64,000 nt of DNA. It comes from Balanoglossus misakiensis. Taxonomy: Eukaryota > Hemichordata. Position 1 is the first letter of the stretch; the number at the start of each line of letters is the position of its first letter. Both the position numbers and the translations under genes were made by a program. Below the pieces are notes generated by a model that was not told where the DNA came from, searched no databases, and saw only the letters and a program-made list of their open reading frames with translations. The stretch covers positions 5,084,001-5,148,000 of the forward strand of contig CM082583.2 in assembly GCA_040954595.2 (NCBI GenBank). The letters run 5' to 3'. This document shows, piece by piece, positions 1 to 13,373 of this stretch.

Positions 1-3000
1 TGTCGATTACAGGAAATTCGGTTATGATTGTTCGGCGCGTATATTTCTCTCGGCTTGCGTGGGGCTGACGAAATGAAACATACTATGAGATGAAAGCCGT
101 TTGATTGGATTCAAGCGCCCCCGACAAAGAAATGTATTTACTCCTCAGCTGTCGTGCAATTGAGTTTTCTGTGCGGGGTTAATCTTTTCTTCCATTGCTA
201 TAATAGTCGGGCTAACCGCCGCACAATCAAGCGACCACGATGTTTATATCTGATAGTGGTGGAATAGGCCGCGCGTCTGTGAAGCCCCCTTTTCCAACAC
301 ATACACATCGGGTGATTGGTACTGATAACCCCCGTAGTAACAAGATGTCTGTCTCTGATTCGTGTGTCGGCGGTGCGTTTTCCAGTTCGCTTCGATCATT
401 TTTTTTTTCTCCGAGATACGCCAGGGGCATATTTTAGCGGACGAGAAAACGAAACCCCGGATCCGCCATCATTTCCGCGTTTGTTGTAAAGCTTTAATGC
501 AGTCCAATTCTCGCCCCCACCGCCGCTGCCTTCCTCACCTCGGAAATTCTCCCCAATTACGGAGGGCGCGAACTTTGCTCGCTGCCCCTTCACGCGTCTC
601 ACCCCCGGGCCAGCCCGATAAATTGATTCCGGCGACCCCGTTTCAATTTCGCTGCATCCAGCCTGTTGAACTCGGTCGCAGTGGCATCAAACGAATACTA
701 CTCTATACCTACCAGCAGTTCGAACCGTTTTAATACCCCTTCTCTATTGCAGCGCATATGCTGGAAATAGGGGCCGTTTAGTCTATTGTGCGGCGTAGAG
801 GACAGTTTAACAATGTTCCATATTACATTCCGCTTACAAAGCAAGCTGCTTCTGTGTCCACGGTTTTAGTCTTTCGTTTAACAAATGTCCCAAAATAACC
901 CCTTTCGTTAGTCACAGGTCAGTGGAGAAGAATATGGATTTGCGGGTGTGGGGAATGTCGTTTTTAAAGGCCGAGCTGAGGGGTATTCCTGTTGGTGTTT
1001 TTCAGCCTGGCTGTGTGTCCTCACACTGAGGGCACGCTCAGCTTGTTAATAAGGGTAAGTATTGATGAGTAGGGGTCGAAGGTCGTGCTAGCTGTGTACA
1101 TTAATAGCTAGCAGTTAACACATACGGTCTGTTTCCCGCCGCCCCTGTCTACCACTCCAGTGCAACCAGCTTTCCACGAGACTTGAATATCCGGGGCCAG
1201 CGCAGGGGTCGTGCCCTCATGTCGTCAGGCAAGCCCTCTCTCTGATTTGGGTCTCAACTTTCTACCGACTGTGTTTGGTATAACCGAGCTGGTGGCGATA
1301 CCAGAGTGGAGCCGAGAGACGCCGAATAACAAGGGGCGACGACATCGGACGCCAGCGCCGTGACTCGAAACGCAACGCCAGATCTCTCTCCCAAGGTGAG
1401 GGTCAGTCTTTTTTTTTCATTCGGTGTGCGAAAAAAACCCGGGGACAATATCAAAGCTTATCTGAAATCACGCGATAAAATATGACAATAGCTTTAGTGG
1501 GGCAACGAGTGTCAAATGTCGGGTTCCAGCCCTTGAAAATGTTTACCCTTAGATTTTTTACCAGTAGAGCACGCCTGACTACTGCCCCATTAGTATAATG
1601 TGTCCGTTCCACCACTTTTTTACACCAGAAGAGTGAGTTTTCGACTCTGCTGTTTTCTGTGTATTTCTCGCGCGTGTGCCGTTGTGTGGAATTGCGCCAT
1701 AAGTCGAGGTTTAAAACTGGTGTTCGCGGACGGTGACAGTGAGACCAGCGTTCTACCAGGAACACATGGAACCACTTTACCACCATTGACACCAACAACG
1801 CCAGCGCACAGTTCGCCATGAACTGGGCGTTCTCAATTTGCGAGAGAGAGAAAAAAAAAGCGCTTGGGTTTGACGTCAAAGCCCAGTGCTGATGCGCGGC
1901 TGTCGCTGCCTCGACCCGCGCGCCTTGGGTGCTTGTGCTGTGAACCTACATTCGTTTCATCAGGGTCGACAGAATAAAAAAGATTACGTGGAGCCCTTTT
2001 CCGAAACGGTGCCAAATAGCCTTCGATGTGTGACGACCTCGAGCCCCGATCACATACACTGAGAAAACAAAAATAACCCGTCGGGACACTGGTATCACAA
2101 CTTTAAGTGGCAATTCTCTGCGTTTGTCTGTGAGTCAGCGATAATGGTTGCGTTTAACCCGACCAATCCCAGTTGTTAGAATGTCGGTTAACCTACATGT
2201 CAAGTTCTCGTGCAAAGTGCAGCGGCGTCATAACAGTCGTAGACTTGAACTAAAAACATCGCCCGGCGAGTCAACCTCAAGGTTAACCGTGTCACAACCC
2301 GAACAACTGCTTTGCGGGCCTATTCATTCGCATGCGTAATTTTTTTTCTTTTTTTTGGGGGGGGGGGACGTGCCCCTGAATTGGCCCCGACCGTCAACCT
2401 ATCTAGCGATTCGTTACTGATTCAGCAGGCCTCACTCTAGCGCATCACACATTGTCGACCCACACACCCTTGGGTGGAAGGACCAGCAGTTTTAACACGG
2501 AATAAATCTGTTGAAACTTGCCGTGCCTACTGGGGCCTTATTTTGAGATCCCGCGTGCAACCTGCCCCCATTTCCTCAACAGACGCGGTTTCGTCTATAA
2601 AAATGCCCAAACCAATCAGAGACCTTTCAGTCGAAACCTATGAGTCACCCAACCCCGCGTATATAGGGTCCAACTCATTATCGGGAGCCCCTTACCCCAT
2701 TCCGGAATTTAGACACCCCTCTCTCTCTCCTTGTTGTTATGCAAGTCGCGTAGGACCATATCTACTAAAGGTTGAGGGCGATTACAAAGGTCGAATACGG
2801 ACACCAAAAGTCTAGTCCCCTGCGAGCCCTTCTGTTATGTCTGAGTGGCCTCGTAAGGTGAACTATCTGCTGATGTGAGTTGCTCGAGTATAAAACTTTG
2901 CATGGCAGATCGTTTCCATATGTGTCTCGCAGTGGGTCACTTAACGGCATGACCAGCCTTTTGGAAGCTGACAACTGGATGTGAAATCCATTTATAAAGA

Positions 3001-6000
3001 GCTGTTGAAATCATGTCAAAAGTTGAACCGCCGGGACCTTAGACTTTTTGGTATTTTCTGTTGTGACGGCTCCTCTATTGAGTTGTTTCAAGTTTGGACG
3101 GTTATAACATGGCATCCAGTGTAGGATGGTGTTAAATTTCAGTTCAAAAATCCAGGGTTGGGGAGAAGAAGGCGAGAGGACCATAAAAACGGCTCTGACG
3201 AGTGCGTTTATAGGAACCATGTCGACGTGTAACTGTTTTGTCAAGGCGAGACCACTGATAATTTGGTGGCGTTTACAACTATACAGTTGTGAACGATTGG
3301 CTCGCCAGAGATTCTTGGCCCACCAGAGACAGCAGTGAACTACAATTTTGGTGTGAATGTTCGCCCTGCAACGAGCATTTTCCCGCCAATGTAATTTTCT
3401 TTTGACATCTTGTATCTTCAAAGGAAGACGGATTTTCTGGGTTCTTTTGTTGCGTTGTTCAATTAGCTCTGTCAAAAGAAGTCGAAAAAGGCTTTCAAAT
3501 TCAAGTTCTCCAACAGGAAAATCCCACTAGACATCTAAACGTGGGGGCACGTGCATTACAACTTGATGAATGGAGCAACGATGATAGTGAAATATCTATG
3601 CAAATTTCGATTCTTGAATGTGGAGACAGACGACACATTGTACGAATATCTTTTTTCATAACAGATATACATACACATATCACATGTCAGTTACCGTAAT
3701 CCGCGCGGATACTATTATTGTCTATCCCCGTTGTTTATGCTAAACATTGTCTATTCGTTTTGTTAACGTGACTACTGAGGCTAATTACTATGGAAACCGG
3801 TCATCATGTGTGCGCTAAACTGCGCGACCTGTGCACAGCGCTCTTTTCGTAATTGTTAGAGTATTAACTGGCTCTTTATTGTCATTGTGGGCAGATACAA
3901 GGAAAACAATGCGAGTGGTATGTCCACATATGTCTGGCTTAATTAAGAACTCGAAGCACGTCCCAGCCCAACCACATCACAATGGAAACAGATAACAAGT
4001 GTGATAAGACAGAAAAACAAGTGAATTTTTGGCGAATCGGGACAATCCGAACCGACAGAGTCCATGTAGTCGTCAACCAGTGGTTTGTAAATCCCCATTC
4101 ATTCCGCACTTTCGGTATAAAATCAGGAAAACAACCGAAATGAAAGTGTACTGAACGGTTGTGTGAGCCATAAATTCAGCCGTAAACAACGTGATGCTAT
4201 TCATAATCGGCGTGTTAGTTTGCGCGTGAGTGATTTTTGGCGGTTGCGGTAATAGTAATAGTTATCACAGCCAATGGCTCTGTAGGCTCCCCCCCCCCCC
4301 GACAAAATTGGGGCAGCGCATTTTTTTCCTGTAAAATTTTACACCGGCATAAATTCGCTGCTGTCGACATTCTGGTCCGCAGTCGTAAAATATGAACGTG
4401 TCGGGTTCCATGGTGGCCGGCGTCCGATAGGTGTCGTGAAGTTAATTTGTCGACCAAGACCCCCCCCCTTTTTTTTGCAAAAGTCATGTATATAATGACT
4501 AATGTTCGGAGTGGCCGTGAAATTATGGTGTTTGGGAGACCATAGGGCATGGTAGCTTGGCAGTCCGCGCAAAACAGCGAGTGACGGGGTTAGGTACCAA
4601 CTGCAGATGTGTTGATCATAGAGGACAGCAGTGTGGAGGTGGAGCGCAATAGTCATCTATCAAAATGAAATATATACCGCGTCATATATTAATAAAGAGT
4701 GGGGTTTTGCGCCCTCACGACGCTTTGGCTTATCAAAGCGCGGAAAAAACAACGAAACCTAACACCGAACGCTGTGTAGCTAGCACAACTTCGTTGATTT
4801 GCACCGAGCTTGGAAAAGGGCCATCCCAATAAGTCCTCCTGGGGCGACATATTACATTTTAACAGAACCATTTAAATAAATCGGAAAAAAGACATTTCAA
4901 TCACAACAGAACCATCTCTCCTTTTCTAATGTTTCCCGCACATTTCTGTAAAAACATCCCAACAAAATTCACCTCAGAGGAATACACGTATAGCGGGTAT
5001 CAATCGACGCATGCGCAAACGTTGTTTTCCTGTCCAGAGGTTTTGGTGATTATCGGATCATGATCATTGAACTACCATTTCTGTAGTTTGGCGGTGAATG
5101 TAATTTCAAAACTACCAGTACGGTCTTCAAAATACCTAAACCAATCTTTGGCATCAGTCTGTACTGAAGTATTACTAACCAGCGCTTGCACCATAACAAT
5201 TAATATGACATGAACTGTATTTTAATTAGTTTACGTCTTGAAGTGACTCAAAAGCGCAGCCACAAATGATGAGTGCGAAAATTGGGGGGGGGGGGAGTGG
5301 AGAGTCTAGTTTTGATTTTTTGGAATCTTGGTCTTTCTAGCGCCGAGTGTCAGGTTGTTACTCCCGGACTCTGCAGCTGGGCCCATGTTCAGATCAAAAT
5401 GACAACGAAACGGGCGAACGCTGACCCATCTGTGAATAGGAGTATGTGCTCATACACGCCGCGACACTCAGAAATTAATTGGGTTAAGTTCGGTTAAAAC
5501 TATAGATTGAATGGTGCGAAAACGAATCAGGAAGGTTAGATAGATAGCGCGGGTGATTGTACCACGTGACGAGAAAATTTGAAGAAAAATAAACCGCGAT
5601 GAACGGTGTTTGTGCGTGCTGAAAAGTGAAGTGCACAATGCCCGGATGAAGGTATACACGTCGTTGACACGGTAGTATTGTTTCCTCTCTAGGTCTCATA
5701 TTACGGAGGTAACTCGGCTTGATGCAAAACCCTAGAATTATTGAATTAGCAGTGAAGTGCCTGAGAGCGGTGCTTGACAGAATGGTCTCTCGCCGACAGG
5801 TTTATACATAGGGATCGCGTGGCTGCGTGGTGCGTGCCTTTTACAGCCATCCGTCTTGGGCATGCGCAGGTATGCATAGGGCAACGAGAGACAGTTCGCG
5901 CGTTGAAATGTTATAGCGGGACCCTTTGTTTGCGGCGGCAACGCAAGTCGGCTCAGGTACGAAAACAAAATAAACACTTGTCAAAAAGTTTGCTCGATTC

Positions 6001-6764
6001 TGAGAATGCCCGACGACAGCGGAAATGTTGAGCGACTGTCTAAATCGGCGCAGACACCAAAACCAAACAGACACTTTGGGTGACCTTGCTTCTTGGTGTT
6101 AATGCAGCAAACACCGTAGATTTCACGAAATTTTGCCTTTTCACATAAAAAATAATGATTTGGCTGGAAAATTATTTCCTTTAAAAATGGCCAAAGAAAG
6201 ATTCAATTTCAAGGTAACGGTGTATGTCAACGTTACACTGCGCATGATCACAGTTTCTTGGTGGAGGCATTTATGACATCACAGCCACTGATGTATGGGA
6301 ATGTTCCAGGACAGTTTGACAGTCGATCACATCATGATAAGAGAGAATATATCCCTATAAAGCTTACATATCATAATGTATTAATATTCGTATAACTTTG
6401 TTGAGATGATGGTTGCAAATTGAATTTTAAAAAGCGCCAACTATCCACAATTTGCGATGCGCATCGTCTTACAAGAAACCTCCCTATCTGCGCATGCGGA
6501 GAGTCATGTGTATTTTGATGGAATAACATCATGCGCGCGATACGCTTGTGATTGCTCTGTGAGCCAATTCCTCGTCCGGGGTGCCCGAATCAGTGCATTT
6601 CCTTTCAACACCGAGAAAGCTACTTCATCACAAACGGGTCACGCCGCCGATCAGGCGAGGACATGCCACGGGTTTTATCGCTCGCGATCAAATCTGTTCG
6701 ATCAAACATAATCACAGTTGACCAGATAAGATCAAAATATTTCATCCGGGTTAAAGCAATCCGC
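1..6764. other. Upstream flank, no gene recognised
   Basis: All reading frames are short and unrelated to any family I recognise. Small structures: an 8-bp perfect inverted repeat TGCTAGCT/AGCTAGCA at 1086-1113, a CRE palindrome at 1871-1878, a T-rich tract then 11 G at 2340-2367, a 6-bp hairpin ACAACT/AGTTGT at 3275-3290, a 12-base C run at 4289-4300, a 12-base G run at 5284-5295, and CGCATGCG octamers at 2329, 5008 and 6491. A half-site GCAAGGTCA lies on the minus strand at 6081-6089. Confidence 0.6.
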
Positions 6765-6844
6765 TGACGTCATCCAACACCGGCGACACTGTCGTCGCCG
6801 AAGATGACACGGCGGCGACAGCGCAATTTGAATCAGTCGCCGCC
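6765..6844 (+). promoter_or_regulatory. CRE palindrome followed by two GC-rich hairpins sharing a CGGCGAC core
   Basis: TGACGTCA at 6765-6772. Then CGGCGAC (6781-6787) with GTCGCCG (6794-6800), loop of 6. Then GGCGGCGAC (6811-6819) with GTCGCCGCC (6836-6844), loop of 16. All arms are perfect. The segment is far more GC- and CpG-rich than its surroundings. Whether it acts as DNA (paired factor sites) or RNA is unknown. Confidence 0.45.
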
Positions 6845-9800
6845 AAAAAGAAAACATGAAATAGTTTCTGCGTCAATATCATGCAGTACAGACGCAGCCT
6901 TGAGTCGTCGGATGTGGATTTTCCCAAATCAGAAACGCCTCAACTCAGGCACACGTAATTGATGCATGTGTCTCCTTCATTTTTACTTTAGGGTCGGTGA
7001 CGTGCTTGACCCGTTCGCCACAAAGAAAATTTCCCCAATTATATAGATCATGCGCATTCAACTAGAGCTCCAAGCCCCAATAGTAGTTTTTTGTTGTTGA
7101 AATATTAGAATAACCGCAAACTAGGCTAGACGGACCCCACTCATTAATTTTGTCGATATCGTTTTCGTGAAATCAAGAATCTCGCGCGGCTTTGCGACAG
7201 GTATATACGTACTATACAGAGATGTGCGTCAGAAAATGTTCTGCGGACTTTCCGGAAAATAACAAAAATACTGAGAAAATAGCCCAAAGTTGGAGTTACT
7301 GGAGCTAATAACGCGCTAGCATTGCTGTACAAAACGGTGTGCGTTTAAGTTCGGTATTTGTTTTACCAATATTTAAGAATACTCGCATAAATAAGACAAT
7401 CATGGTGTTTTGTCCCTGGGTTCGCCATAACTGGAAGTACTCAAATTTTGAAAGATTCTTTATAAAGCAAAAAACATGATTTACACGCCTTTTCCACCAA
7501 AAGACCATTTAGAACAACATGATTCCGGGGTTTATTGTGTGACACGGCTGATTATTTTTCTCGTGTTGTAAACCCATTTCCCATAATTCCTTAATCCACC
7601 AGCTCTCCATTAAGCTGACTAATGCAGCTAAGGCATTTAAATCTCTGAAAACCAATAGCTAAACAAAATAAGGTCACCCGGCCGCAAATAATATCTGGAA
7701 CAGTCTTTAGATACCCAAGCAAACCTGTTTTCGAGTTGGTGACCCAGATCATGTCAAAATAGAGCAATAAGCTTCGGGATAAAATCGAAAAAGGGATTGT
7801 GTTTTACACAGCTCTTCGATGATTGGCGTGGTGTATCGATTTATCATAATTTGTTTTCTAGCATAATCAGGAGCGGCTTGAAAGACAAATATTGCAGCGA
7901 GGCGAGAGAACGCCGATCGATTAGAACAAGAAGCCATCACAGAGAAGCCTGTGTCTTTGGGATGCAAAATTTTTGAACGCTTTATGTTATGAAAACTACC
8001 GTACCTGTCTGCGTGTGGTATTTCTACTATTTCGGAGTTACTGAAACCATAGCAAAACGACCACTTTTCTGCTAGTGTTTTTTAACTAGGGCCGACAAAA
8101 ACAAACCACGATATATTTACAGTGCCCATTTCTTGTTCAGCACTGAAAAGTGCCACGATATCAAGGACATGCTCTAAATGTTTTTTTTTTTTTTTTGCCG
8201 AAAGCCTGATATCGCGTGGTCGTTACCCCGCCTTTCGTAAAAAACGGCGCGATTCTTTTCTGGTGTCGGGTGAACTGTTTATTTTCATTTCGTTCCGCGA
8301 TCCTTGTCCTTCGACGGCTTTCCCTACTGGTTGCTATAATGAGCCAAATATTTTGACACAGTCACCCCTGACCCGGCAATACCCAGAAGAAATCACGAGA
8401 AAAATATGTTGTGAACCACCAGGGCACACGAGGGACCCTCTCCGTCATTTCTCTCAATCCGAGGATACAACGTCAAACGCTGGGGTTATCGCATGGAAAA
8501 CAATTGAGACTGTTTTTATTAGAAAATGTATCTTTGATATAGACGATTCGTTCTTTTCGTCTCTTTTTATCTAATTTTAATATTCTTTGCTTTTCTGACA
8601 TTGCGTTCTGAAAACAAGCGGCGGTGTATTTGAAGAGAAAAAAAACGAAAGTCATCATGGCTCCGATTGGCTGCGATCGCCGTCAACCACTGGCAGCTGC
8701 CTTCAGTCAAAGATACCGAGAAAGCGCCACGCGAAATATCCCCACAGCCGCCAGCGGTTTTTGTGGTCGGATCGATAGAGAAACGTTTGAAACGGTTAAA
8801 GCAATTAACGTCTATAACTTTTGATGAAGTTCAATTGACGGAGGGATCGACCGCCACTCTCTCGCGGCGGATACCATCCCCGATTCTGCGGTCAGCCCCG
8901 CATCAGCGATCGCCGCAAGAGCCTGTGATGGGTATTTGCGGCGTCGCTGACTGAACCAGAACAGACGGGATATGATAGCGCCCGAGGGTTCCGTGTTAAC
9001 CGATAGAATATCACGATACAGACCAAACAAGGACTTGCGAAGAGTGAGTGCAGCCGATCTGCAGCGAAAACGTGTTGATCGCACCTGTTTACATCCTCTT
9101 CGTATGACGTCACGAAAAAGAAAGAACCCCCCCCCCCTCCGCGAAGCTAAAGCGTTAAGATACGTTTACTGAACTCGTACACAGAAATCTAACGGAAAAT
9201 GACGATTTTCTCTGACACAAGCACAACCCTTAAAAACTAGTTCCACTCGCCCCTGACGCACGATATCAACCACTTTCTAGTCAGTTTACCGAGGAAATAA
9301 ACGTTCAACAAACAAACGATGGAAACAGTGAGCGACGTTCGAAACTCGGAGACGATAAAAGAAATTTGTACCAAAATTCTCTTTTTCTCAAGTATATGTT
9401 GGATACAAAATACACATTTTGATTATCATTCGACTGTGCAGTGGAGTCACGAATGTTGCTTTCGAAAAATGGAACATGTTATTACATTACAGTGGTTGCG
9501 CTCGCGAGAACAACAAACAGTGGAGAGCAGATTTTCCAGTTGATATTTCAGCTAAATTACATTAATTCCGGGTACAGGGTATCTTCAGATAGAATGAAGC
9601 AAAAGTACAGAGGAACATCCCTATGGTAACGTCTTTAAACCAAAAGTTGATCATGCTGGCGTGCCATAGAACCAATAGGAACGGCGCTTTGATCTGATCG
9701 GTAGATTGAGTCTCTCACCCGATCGGCTGCACTAATCAACCCCGAATCACTCGCGAGTGAATATCGTTTCCTCCGCTGCGGCGGGTAACTCTTGCAACCA

Positions 9801-12800
9801 AGAGATGATTGGGAAGAATTCCTGATAATTAGATGAAGGAACGTATCACCACGAAGATCAAAGTCACTCTGACCGAGCCACTCAAGGTCCAGCTGATCTT
9901 GAGATAAAAACAAAACAAAACAGAAACGCCCTAATTTCAGCAATGGAATATTTTCTTATTACCGCTGTGTGGATGCATTTCTTGTGTGCTTAATGTATTC
10001 ACAGAGATTTATCACACCGTATCGATGAATTTTTAGCCAGCAGTGGTGAAGTGGAGCGCCATCGTTTCTGATTTCGCCCAGGGCTACGAAAGCTCTGTAG
10101 CGGATATGTTCTGCTAACGACTTAGCCCGCGGTCCAATTAAAGCTAACAATTTCTATAACCTGTGATCTTCTCCGACTGGATTAAAAGTCAAGTCAGCCC
10201 ACCTTCGCATGCGCATTTTGGGAAAATCCGTCTCCGGTGTCTTCGCTCTGCCCGCAGGTTCCCTTCGTGACGGAGACGGTTTTCGGGACGCACCCAGGCT
10301 CACGTTACGCAGAATTGTGATACACGTTTCCCTTCTGGGCGAAAAATTCTCACAGCATCTATCTCTGTACCTGGTGAGTATGATTTCTCTCAGAATCCCT
10401 GTCTCCTCAGCAAGTCGCTCGGTCGCCCAACTCTCCACAATAAGGAACGCAACTGGGCATAGTTGTACTGCAGTTTGAATAACTTTTTGGTATCGTACCA
10501 AGATTTCTTGTCATGTCGTTTTCAACTTGGTCTTTTCCTCCCTAGAACAGACGCATTCGCTTCACGTCACTAACTGTAATGTCCTCGCAAAGCCACGCTG
10601 TTCGCTAAACGACTTACGCGTTGAGCGGCAGCGTATCCCGTCACTATGGCAACCGGACTAGTGAAAGCAAGCGTGCTGGGTGGATCAATTCACGTGTTTC
10701 ACGTGCAAGGTGTCCACTTGTAGTAAAGCTGCAAAAGTGCAAAGTCCGCTTGGTCGTCAGCATTATGGCCGCTGCGTTGTCGTTCCACGACGGGAGAAAA
10801 TGTTAGGGACCGGCGCATCTTTTCCGCCGTTTTCGTCGCACCTGTCCCTATTACGGCAGCCAGCACAGGTTTGTTGGTTTGGTTTTACTTCTGCTTGTAC
10901 TCCGATGTGGGCATTGATCGGAAAGAATCTGTGTCGCTTAAAATGTGGGTGCCGGGTTTGCCAGACCTAGCACGTCATAATTAGAGCGTTTTCCCCCGCT
11001 AGGTTGGGACATCCGGGGTAACAGAAGTCATAATTCCCGCCGTCATGGTTATAGCTACGTAACAACAAAGTGACGCTGAATCGAGAAGCGTTACTACTTA
11101 GTATTCAGGTACCACCACGCACAGCAAGAGAGAAGTCGGAGAGACATCAGTGTGTGTTGTGACTCTGGCTTTGCAGGACGCACTGACAAGAAATACCATA
11201 TATATAGCGGCCGGGAAGTCTTTGATTGAAAGGCCCATTTTGAATCTTAGATACAATGGCACTAGAATTGGATTGTTTATTTGAAACCTTCGCAGAATGG
11301 AATAACATGCCATTTTATTTTCGCGGGTTGCGTTTCACGAGACACGAACTAGCCAGTGAAAATAACAAGAAAGTGTATCGATGATGGCGATGTGCCAACA
11401 ACGCCGAACCTGTTGTTCAAGCATCGTTCAGTAACATACGCGTACATGTATAAACAAGTTGTTTGTTCGCGTTCTCAGTCGTGCGCAGACGACGCACCGT
11501 GGGTGTGCAGTTCACACTGTAAACTAAGACGCCTCTTTTTACAAGATCGATAAAAGTAATAGCTTCGAGTCATTGCAGCTCCCCTGTAAAGTAGGAACGC
11601 ATTTATCGTAATAAGCTCAACACATGCCAAATATTTTTGTTCCACATTTGATTTGATTTCATTCGAACGTGTCAATCGGTCAGGCCTAACACAATTTTAC
11701 ACTGACAAAAACGACCAAAAGCTACGTCTTTCAAACTTGAAAGAAGACACTCTGTCACGATTGATCTAGGGCCAATATTTTAAGATCCGCCATATTGCAT
11801 TAACACTGAAATGATCTGATCAATCGAAAGTGTGATATTTAGAAATACGCCTGCGCTTTTGCGTTTGAACCCGAAAACTTGACACCATGCCAATTGTTGA
11901 AAAGTTAATAGGCCATCATTTGAAAATGTCAACTTTTCTATAATGTTGAGATCTTTATGACACCATAAGGCTCTCACAGTTTTCAATGTGGAAATATGAA
12001 CGCATTTCTTCTGTAAGTGGATTATTATTTTTTTCAAATTGCGCGGCTGCATCCTTTCGCGCATTTGCGCATGTGTGAACCAGGCGCTGCATGCAGGGAT
12101 GGCACTGGTAGTAGATGCTACTTCTCAGTGACGCCAGAAACAGTCAGAAGATATGATTGATGCAACAATTACCTTCAAAAGAAAAAAAATGCTCGATGTC
12201 CACACGCAGAGACTGTCTTTCGTCATCAATTTCGCGCGGCGATTTATCTATCAGTTTCTTTCATAACGCGGAACTCTCGGCACGGCACCTTGTTTCAGGA
12301 TTAATATGTCCAATTTCGACGGATAAAGGTTGCCGACAGGGAACGCTCTCGTTATGAAATGACTCCTTCATCATGCCGCGGTGGGAGAAAAAAAGGGTCG
12401 CGAGTGAAATTGACGTGGGGGAAAACTTGATTAGCAGCGACTCTGGCGGAGAAAAAGCCACCTTGGCTTATTAGAGTTCATTTCCCACCTTGCTTTCGGC
12501 TTGTTTTTTTTTGCTGCGGAGTTTGCAAGCCCCGGACTTGAGCCACTTTGTGTGTATGAAATATGGAGGCAGCCTTCCGCTTTGTGCGGTTGTGGGCCCG
12601 GTGAAACGATATTAAAAGTATCTGCAGTGGAAATGACAGCCAAGTTGCCCGCGGGGCGAACGCAAAGGAGACCGATAGGGAGACGACACGGAGACAAGGC
12701 ACGCTGCTAATTGCTCATAAAAACATAAACCGAAAGAGAGTCGGAGGTTGAAGAAATTTGTCAACAGTGTTAATAAGTGTAGATCGGATTTTATCCCTTA

Positions 12801-13345
12801 AAAACAATTGGAACGAGACAATCGATACCCGCAGAGATGACATTTACCCAAAAATTGGTCGTGCGCGCGGCAAAAAAATAATATCGCTCATAAGTACATA
12901 TGTTCTCGCGTGTAAGCTGAATTGTAGACTGCCTTGTTCACAGCTTTCTGCAACAGACCAGTAAGAAAGCTCCTACTACCGCTCCAGGCGAATAATTTCA
13001 GCAAATGAAAGCTTGGCGAGATTTATTATCGCGCAGACCATACACCGCCGTAAATTGACTCGGATAATTTTCGGAGCGCATTATAACTAGAAATGAACAA
13101 CCAGATATGATGGACAGCTTTACCGCACCGCAATCATAGTGCCTTAAAGGTCACACTGTAAGGTGTTTTAAAAGGCGGGGTAATGTATTGAAGTGTGGAT
13201 CTGTCGACCTTTTCTTAGATTATATCACCCGATTTTTTTTATGCCGCCGCAGCATTCTTCTGGCTTCTTCGCACGGTTTGAAATATGCAGAACATTTTCT
13301 CGCGGCCACAATTGCCGTTTAAATCGCCTCATAGCCCGAATGATA
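6845..13345. other. Upstream flank, no gene recognised
   Basis: Holds a 16-base T run (8181-8196), two GCGATCGCCG decamers (8673 and 8906) in a CpG-rich stretch 8640-9120, a CRE palindrome (9105-9112), a C run (9127-9137), an exon-like segment (10258-10373), and two CACGTG E-boxes three bases apart (10691-10696, 10700-10705). No coding family is recognisable in any frame. Confidence 0.55.
10258..10373 (+). other. Exon-like segment of unknown identity
   Basis: Bounded by a good acceptor (cttcgctctgcccgcag ending at 10257) and a strong donor (CTG|GTGAGT at 10374). It lies inside an 89-codon ATG frame (10209-10478), and the other strand is open too. The translated segment (GSLRDGDGFRDAPRLTLRRI and onward) is not a family I recognise. 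It could be an exon of a non-coding or small unknown transcript, or chance. Confidence 0.22.
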
Positions 13346-13373
13346 GGGGTCACTCGCGTCGAACTTTGACCCC
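13346..13373 (+). promoter_or_regulatory. Nuclear-receptor half-site array: GGGGTCA / TGACCCC with embedded DR1
   Basis: GGGGTCA (13346-13352) and TGACCCC (13367-13373) form a perfect 7-bp inverted repeat with a 14-base spacer. The right arm is also half of a minus-strand DR1, GGGTCA A AGTTCG (13360-13372), one base from RGTTCA. Candidate COUP-TF/RXR/HNF4 site 11 kb upstream of the gene. Confidence 0.4.

Noticed and set aside
6610-8805. Ordered shared words ACCGAGAAAGC and GGTTAAAGCAAT near 6.6-6.76 kb and 8.7-8.8 kb
   Set aside because: Words of 11-12 bases recur by chance many times in 54 kb, and spacing differs (139 versus 79 bases).
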